Positions 21,084 to 27,500 of a DNA stretch of 27,500 nucleotides are shown here, piece after piece (within the stretch, counting starts at the first letter, position 1; each line of letters opens with the position of its first letter). The DNA lies in NCBI GenBank assembly GCA_002005505.1, contig KV908361.1:485505-513004 (forward strand). The letters are read 5' to 3'. The notes under the pieces were generated by a model. It was not told where the DNA came from and searched no databases. It saw nothing but the letters and a program-made list of their open reading frames with translations. The translations under genes and the position numbers were made by a program. Source of the stretch: Botryococcus braunii (Eukaryota; Chlorophyta; Trebouxiophyceae).

Positions 21084-21096
21084 TGGGCCCATAACC
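21084..21096 (-). other. Primer-binding site matching half initiator tRNA-Met
   Basis: Directly inside the 5' LTR the plus strand reads TGGGCCCATAACC, which is the anticodon-loop sequence (CAT anticodon) of eukaryotic initiator tRNA. The sense strand is therefore complementary to the tRNA interior rather than its 3' end, as known for Drosophila copia and yeast Ty5. Confidence 0.85.
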
Positions 21097-21822
21097 TGTA
21101 CAATTCTGGGCGTAATGTTCCCTGTATGTCCCGGCACGAAGGGTGTTAAGCTCGGTCGGGTCTCTTGCTGTGTGTAGGAGAGCAAGCAGAGCCCGACTAT
21201 GTGTTGACACCTGTGGCAACTGATCAGAGATAAGCACCCGGAGTGCTCTTTCAGTCCCAAACAAGTCATTACATTGCTTCTTGCTCTCTCTCAACGCCAA
21301 GGAATTCAAACTACCTCTTCTACGCATCGACAGATAGTTCGCATTACCATTGTTCGATGAGCCAAGCATTAGCAATATTCTAATACGCTTATCTAGACCT
21401 CTTCCTAATCAATTGTTCATGCAAGTTACTCAGATGCAGCACTTCACCTGTATGTCCCGGCACGAAGGGTGTTAAGCTCGGTCGGGTCTCTTGCTGTGTG
21501 TAGGAGAGCAAGCAGAGCCCGACTATGTGTTGACACTTGTGGCAACTGATCAGAGATAAGCACCCGGAGTGCTCTTTCAGTCCCAAACAAGTACCGAGCC
21601 CCTCATGCCTGCTGCCTATTTCCTTTCTCGCAAGAACGCGTCAGATTGCATTACTCTCTTTCTCCGAAATGGAATCAGTCCAGATCAATTATGGCAGAAC
21701 TCTAGAGTTCTGCCATCCCTTACTCAACCTCTAAGATTGTTCACAGTGATTGCTTTAGAGAAGCCTGGCCATTATTACTCTTCTGAGGGAAAGTCACTAA
21801 TTGTTCTTTTACTATTATAACA
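21097..21822 (-). repeat. 5' LTR of the copia element
   Basis: It is 726 bp and matches the other LTR except at three positions (sequence contexts GACACCTGTG, AGAGCCCG and CTATTTCC here). It carries the same 146-bp internal duplication and the 26-bp palindrome at 21691-21716, which lies in U3 about 106 bases from the element end. Confidence 0.96.
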
Positions 21823-21827
21823 ATTTG
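21823..21827. repeat. Target-site duplication, right copy
   Basis: ATTTG follows the right LTR and matches the left copy exactly. Confidence 0.9.
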
Positions 21828-21861
21828 TCATGCTATTCAGTTCCTTGCCATCGTATGCAGC

Positions 21862-22017
21862 ATGGATGTTTTTTCCGGTTACAAAGAACACGAGGGAGAG
21901 TCGTATGGGCACTTTAGGGTTCGCCATGGGGAGGATCTGAAACTACACAGTCAACCAAACGAAACTCTGTCCCCACTATTTGCAGTGCATAGGTCTTTCC
22001 TGTTTACTCTGTTTTGA
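21862..22017 (+). CDS. Short possible ORF beside the copia insertion
   Basis: This 51-codon ORF begins MDVFSGYKEHEGESYGHFRV. It is mildly coding-like, with no domain and no recognised splice sites. It is given only as a candidate. Confidence 0.15.
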   Translation: MDVFSGYKEHEGESYGHFRVRHGEDLKLHSQPNETLSPLFAVHRSFLFTLF

Positions 22018-22590
22018 ACCTGTCTGACATCAGGGTTTTTCTGGTTCATACATACTGCCAACAGCTAGGTTGACTTACACTTACATTCGCATGAATGCAT
22101 AAAGAGGGTATTGCCAAGAAACAAACACACGCTATCGACTTGCATTCACGTACACGGGGTTCTGGTTCAGATACTGATCACAGCTGCAATCAGAATTCCC
22201 ACCCAAACCTATAGACACAGGTACGGTGGAGACCCCATGGGCATGTTACAATGACAGTTCTCACTATTTTAACGGTGTACTCACTAATATCCTAGTGTAA
22301 GCCTTCAATTGAGTACCACCTCACTTGTATACCACGTCTCCTTTTCCGTGTACATCCACAGGTTGCTGGGGGATGCTGTGGATCAATCCGGATGACGGGG
22401 TCGCCCACAACACACCAGGAACTAATTGTATGCACTTTGGTCTGTCTGTGCTTTTCTTCAAGGGCTTGGTTATGCTGGGTGGAGACCGAGAAACTTCGTG
22501 TATGTATGGGGGCCACGGGGAGTATTGGTGGTGCTTACATAATCTCGTCTCCGCGTGTGCCGGGTCATGCACACTTCCACTTTTTTTTAG

Positions 22591-22679
22591 GTACACGGCC
22601 GCACCGCCGCATAGAACCAGACGGGTCTGGTCGACAGTACCCCACTATTCGGCAAGGCAACGGCAACACCGTTCACTAG
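22591..22679 (+). CDS. Possible terminal exon of an unidentified plus-strand gene
   Basis: The acceptor is strong (CACTTTTTTTTAG). It is followed by an open frame with two leading bases (phase) encoding TRPHRRIEPDGSGRQYPTIR then QGNGNTVH and a stop at 22677-22679. An upstream companion could begin after CTTTTCTTCAAG near 22460, but joining is not resolved. Confidence 0.25.
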
Positions 22680-23723
<1,044 letters not shown>

Positions 23724-23737
23724 AGGGAGAGGGGGGG

Positions 23738-26530
23738 ATCCAGAGTTCAGTGTGGAGTAGAGGGTAGCGTGTGGAAGGATAGGGAACCAATGCTTCTGGT
23801 GCGTGTTCAATGCCGAATCTAAAGCTATGCGTGCCGGGGCAGTGCTGCGGAGGCTACATGGATGCAGCGGAGGCGGGCCACCTCCAGTGCCTGCAGAGCC
23901 TCTCTGAGGCGGGGCGCTTCCTACCCCTGGGCAGTCCCGACAGGGCCGCGGCGGGCGAATCCCGAAAACTTCAAATTTGGGATGCAGCAGTTGCATCCTG
24001 CAGTGGAGACCACCCCCACATGCTGTCTTGGCTGTTTGAGAGTGGGTGGCCTTCAGAATTTGATGCAGTGCTTCCCTGGCACATGGGGGATTTGTTGGAG
24101 AGCCGGGACTTGCTCATGGAGGACTGGCCTGTCAAGGTTGAAAAAGGCTGGATTTCCATAGATACAGAGTACCAGGAGTTACGCAACCAGTTCCTGCCTG
24201 AGCTGAATCTGTACCGCCTGGCCATGTGGAACGACACGCCGGCGTGTTTGGAGGCCCTCCTGAAGGCAGGCTGCCGCTCCGTCTGGATCTGCCGTCTGGC
24301 AGCCGAAGAGGAGAAGGCAGATTTTCTGACCCTTGCTGCATCATGGGGATGCCCTTGCGACCCGACCGCCTTGTGGGTTGCTGCCAGGAGCGGCAACCTC
24401 CCGGTGCTGGAGGCTGTCCACTCTGCGGCCTCGCTCCCGAATGGCTTTCTCAGCCACGGCACCGCTGACCTTAGCGATTATGCAACTCTTTGCATTGAAG
24501 AAGCAGCGGAAGCTGCAACGGAGATAGGCAATGCCGCATGCCTGGCGGCCCTCCTGGAGTGGTTTGGCAAAGCCGCCGCAACCTCGGGAATCAGCCTGGA
24601 TGGAGGCTTGGACTGCCTTCACGCTGTCCAGAGGTGAGGTGTACAGAGGGGGTTTCTTGTGGGGAAAACCCTGATCCTGCGAGTCGGATCGTGCGTGTGG
24701 TTTGGCCAAGTTCTCTTGCTTGTTCACAGGTGTAAGCGTTTTAATCCCTGTTTCTTGCCCTGCTCGTCTAGGCCTTAAATTCATGAGTCGCTGCAGCCGT
24801 TTCAACTTATAATGGTCTTGTCCACTCTTGCATGTGATATGCAGGGGCTTGGGGCGATGTTGTAGAGCTCATGACATTTTTCTGGACGTGCCCCACTGTA
24901 TCGACTGGGCTTTTGAATCCAGCTGTAACCCATGGAAGGGTTGAGTCAAGGGCAGTGTGAAGGCATGTTTTTTTTAATAAACGTCGCCCCCCGGGAAGTG
25001 AATTGGCGGGTTCGGGGTTGCAGAGCGGGGTGCCTCGACTTGAAGGTGGCAGTCAAATGCGCAGCTGACGCAGCCCAAGTGGAGAGCCTCAAGTACCTCC
25101 TGGACTTGGACCCCAATCTGGTGCAGGAGCCTCTACTGCTGTGGACGTCCAAAGCCTTCACAGAGCACGCGGGGCCCATCATAGACTGCATGGAGTTCCT
25201 GGAGGAGGCTGGCTGCCAGTGGAGCGGGGACGCCGAGGAATTGAGCTGGGCTGCGTCTTCAGGATGGGTGGAGTTACTTCAGTACTGTTTTGAGCGGGTG
25301 CGGGTCTGCCCGTTGGACAAGGCCATGAAACGTGCGAGCTGGGACAGCCACCTGGATTGCATGCAGAAGTTGTATGACTATGGATATGAGCAACAGCGAT
25401 CCCGAGACCCCAACAGCCATCCAGCGGAAGAAGTTATCTCCTGGGCCCATGCCGATGGCAGTCAAGACCAACTGGAGTGCCTGAGGCTTGCAGTCAGGCA
25501 GAGCGGCAAACCCAATCCGCAGGAGCTTTCCACCTACAAGGCATTACTTTGCGGGGACGAGGTCCTGCGGTATGTGTGTGAGCTGGGCGCTGTATTTGAC
25601 GAGCGCACTACCAACTTCGCCGCTGCAGGGGGGCGGGTGGAGGCGCTGCAGTATGCGCTCGCGAACGGGGCTCCTTGGGGCACCAAGACCTTCGAGTGTG
25701 CAATAATGGGACAGGAGTATTTTTCGTGGAAGGCTCCCCCAGGTGGCTCGCTGGAGTGCTTGCGGTGTCTGCACGAGCACGCGCGTGCGGCCGGGTGTCC
25801 TGAAGCGTGGGACCGGCCGTCAGAGGATGCCTTTTGTGGCCCCGACTGGGTGGAGAGTTTTGGCCCCTCCCTGGAGGTGCTGCAATATGTGAATGACCAC
25901 ATGGGCCCCATGTGGGCCGACCCTCTGTTAAAGGCCACGGCTGAGAAGCTGGCGGGACTGGCCACGGAAATGAAAAACGGTGAGAACACAGCCCGCCAGG
26001 TGGACTGCCAGATGGTACAGATTGTTCTGTACCTGGCGCGCAAGCTGAAGGATAACTTGCCACACCCGCTGGGCGAGCTGGTTGCCGCGAGACGGGAGAG
26101 AGCCGTTGCACTGGCAAAAGTCTGCTTTAAAGCAGAAAGGCTGGCCAGCACGCTTAGGAGGAGCCCCTCCTCTTCGCTGGCCCTGTGGGACGCCATGGGC
26201 CGCCTTCCCACAGAGCTCCAGGAGCACATCGCCTCCCAGGCGCATCTCATCCTCCTGTAATTCCACTCTGCGTACTGCTCTCTTCATTGAGAGAGGGGGG
26301 GGGTTGACGTCTGAATCCCCTCCGGTCTTGCACTGCATAGTCGGATGCGGCTGGAGGGCGTTCCTTGCCTGGGATTGGGCTGCGTTGCTCAACACATGCT
26401 TTGGAGAGGGCTTGCTGGTTTGTAGTGGTTAGGGTGGCACCTCCGACGAGAACACATTTCATCCATAAATTTGCCAGGAGCAGGACTATTAGGATTCTAA
26501 AGGAAGATATTTGTGGCCAAGAAGTCATAC
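23738..26530 (+). repeat. Segmental duplication copy B
   Basis: This is the inverted counterpart of 8870-11640. It holds the gene and the same 5' and 3' flanking words, with homology fading near 26530. Confidence 0.85.
23858..26260 (+). CDS. Ankyrin-like repeat protein B with C-terminal F-box-like motif, two exons
   Basis: Exon 1 (23858-24633) ends CAGAG|GTGAGG and exon 2 (25024-26260) begins GTTGCAG|A, in phase 2, giving about 670 residues. An in-frame ATG at 23810 would add 16. The protein aligns along its whole length with gene A, roughly three quarters identical by eye. Ankyrin-like units include CLQSLSEAG, CLEALLKAGC, CMEFLEEAGCQW, LQYCFERVRVCPLD, CMQKLYDYGY, ALQYALANGAPW, CLRCLHEHARAAGCPEAW and LEVLQYVNDHMGPMW. 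The C-terminal SLALWDAMGRLPTELQEHIA keeps the F-box-like LP.EL...I core, so the motif is conserved between copies. Both copies are open, suggesting both are functional or the duplication is not old. Confidence 0.84.
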
Positions 26531-27154
26531 AAATCTGACCTCCATTTGGAGTTCCGATGGGTCAATCAGAGTGTGGCGTTTTTTTGAGATTTTACTCGTG
26601 GAGGGAGCCAGTGCCCTGGAGCCACACACTGGGAAGTCCTCCATATCGGCCGTGGGTTTTACATGCGAACATTGGGATATTTGAGGAGGCTATGGGTGGC
26701 GCATCGCCCTGGATTCTCCACCAGTGAGAACGACATCAACATTGGACAGTGCTGGACAATAAACAGCTTGCATGCAATGAAGCAATGACGGGTTCGAAGC
26801 AGACCTCGGTGAGCTCCAACACGCCTAGTACGTAACACGTGAATGCCCGCTTCAAGACGTATGGGTCCCCACACTGCATTGTTAGATTCAAAATGAACTG
26901 TCACAACCTGTTTACAGCCATACATATCTGCCGACACATATGTCGGTTGGCTCGTTGGAGGTGACACCGGTGGGGTTGCTCATAAGTTTGTTGAGAAGCC
27001 CCCCCCCCCCCCCCCACCAGCCTGTCCAAAGAGATTAAGCAAGGGCGGAGTGGGGGAGGGGGCAGGGGTTGGCTGCACCACGTGCACTGTGCACTGTACC
27101 GCAGCCGTGCTTGCTACGTACCACTGTGCCGCCCCAAAAAACGTGCCTTGCCGT
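26531..27154. other. No gene recognised
   Basis: A C run occurs at 26999-27015. Short ORFs only. Confidence 0.4.
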
Positions 27155-27250
27155 CATGGCAGGGTCACATGCCGTGTGCGTAGCACGAGCCTAGTGAGTG
27201 TACAAACACAGAAGGCTCGTACTAGGCGCACGGCATGTGACGCTGCCATG
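27155..27250. repeat. Hairpin with 38-base arms and 20-base loop
   Basis: Arm 27155-27192 (starting CATGGCAGGGTCACATGCCG) pairs with 27213-27250 at 34 of 38 positions, and weaker pairing continues outward for about ten bases. The size and the few mismatches are compatible with a small-RNA precursor or a short inverted-repeat transposon. Confidence 0.85.
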
Positions 27251-27500
27251 CCGCATACGGTACACTGAGTTTAAACAAACAAATTTGTAAAAGTAGCTAG
27301 GGCATCTTGCCAGGGAAGTAGATTGGGCGTTGAAGCTTTGCGTGTAGGCCAAGTTTGTAACCTGCATCGATATAGTCAGGATAAGTGACATCAAGTTATT
27401 ACAGGCATCAATGAATTAGTTTATGAACTGCTGACAACAACATTGAAAATTCCAGTGATGGCGATGGTACATCCACGTATATGTATACACTAGCTAGTGC
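27251..27500. other. No gene recognised
   Basis: AT-richer sequence with no ORF or RNA gene that I can support. Confidence 0.4.

Larger units (their letters stand above)
14502..21822 (-). mobile_element. Complete Ty1/copia LTR retrotransposon
   Basis: The 7321-bp element has 726-bp LTRs (TG...CA ends), a 5-bp target duplication, a primer-binding site, a polypurine tract and an intact Gag-Pol in the copia domain order (protease, integrase, RT, RNase H). The LTRs differ at three positions by direct comparison, so insertion was recent on an evolutionary scale. The sense strand is minus, so the right LTR is the 5' LTR. An additional ORF lies between the primer-binding site and gag. Confidence 0.96.

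Noticed and set aside
25534..26250. 238-codon minus-strand ORF
   Set aside because: Shadow of gene B exon 2, and the corresponding shadow exists over gene A.

Overview
The window reads as nuclear DNA of a eukaryote with spliced genes, GT-AG introns of about 250-400 bases, a Ty1/copia LTR retrotransposon, a LINE remnant and very long dinucleotide microsatellites. No bacterial operon logic is visible. The style of the ankyrin-like proteins (repeats of the type 'LECLQYLHE.GCPWD') together with heavy CA/GA microsatellites recalls unicellular green algae such as the prasinophyte Cymbomonas. That is recollection, not proof, and other algae are possible.

Layout. 1-750: microsatellite, then the 5' end of an SPX-domain gene on the minus strand, cut by the window edge. 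1450-1892: 3' remnant of a LINE reverse transcriptase, frameshifted. 1900-5200: no convincing gene, but several foldback, palindromic and tandem repeats. 5295-7582: a four-exon minus-strand gene that can be assembled with phase-consistent splice sites into a 174-residue secreted protein with an antibiotic-biosynthesis-monooxygenase (ABM) fold. Its 1.2 kb last intron holds a long purine tract. 7980-8120: microsatellite. 9130-11510: two-exon minus-strand ankyrin-like gene A with a C-terminal F-box-like motif. 11684-12210: compound microsatellite/minisatellite. 12.3-13.9 kb: weak chain of candidate minus-strand exons, interrupted by another microsatellite.

14502-21822: a complete, young copia element on the minus strand (7321 bp). 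It has two 726-bp LTRs differing at 3 positions, a 5-bp target duplication ATTTG, a primer-binding site matching the anticodon loop of initiator tRNA-Met, a polypurine tract, an intact 1750-residue Gag-Pol, and an extra 174-residue ORF upstream of gag that copia elements do not normally carry. One RT motif residue is altered (Phe to Ser).

21823-23320: no firm gene, one plausible terminal exon. 23321-23722: microsatellite. 23858-26260: ankyrin-like gene B on the plus strand, a close paralogue of A with the same intron position. A and B with their flanks form an inverted segmental duplication of about 2.8 kb, separated by about 12 kb that includes the copia element. 26.5-27.5 kb: no gene, but a 38-bp-armed hairpin.

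The genes do not form an evident pathway. The SPX gene would be a phosphate sensor or transporter, the ABM protein a small secreted or lumenal enzyme or stress protein, and the ankyrin pair probable protein-interaction adaptors, possibly for ubiquitin ligases.
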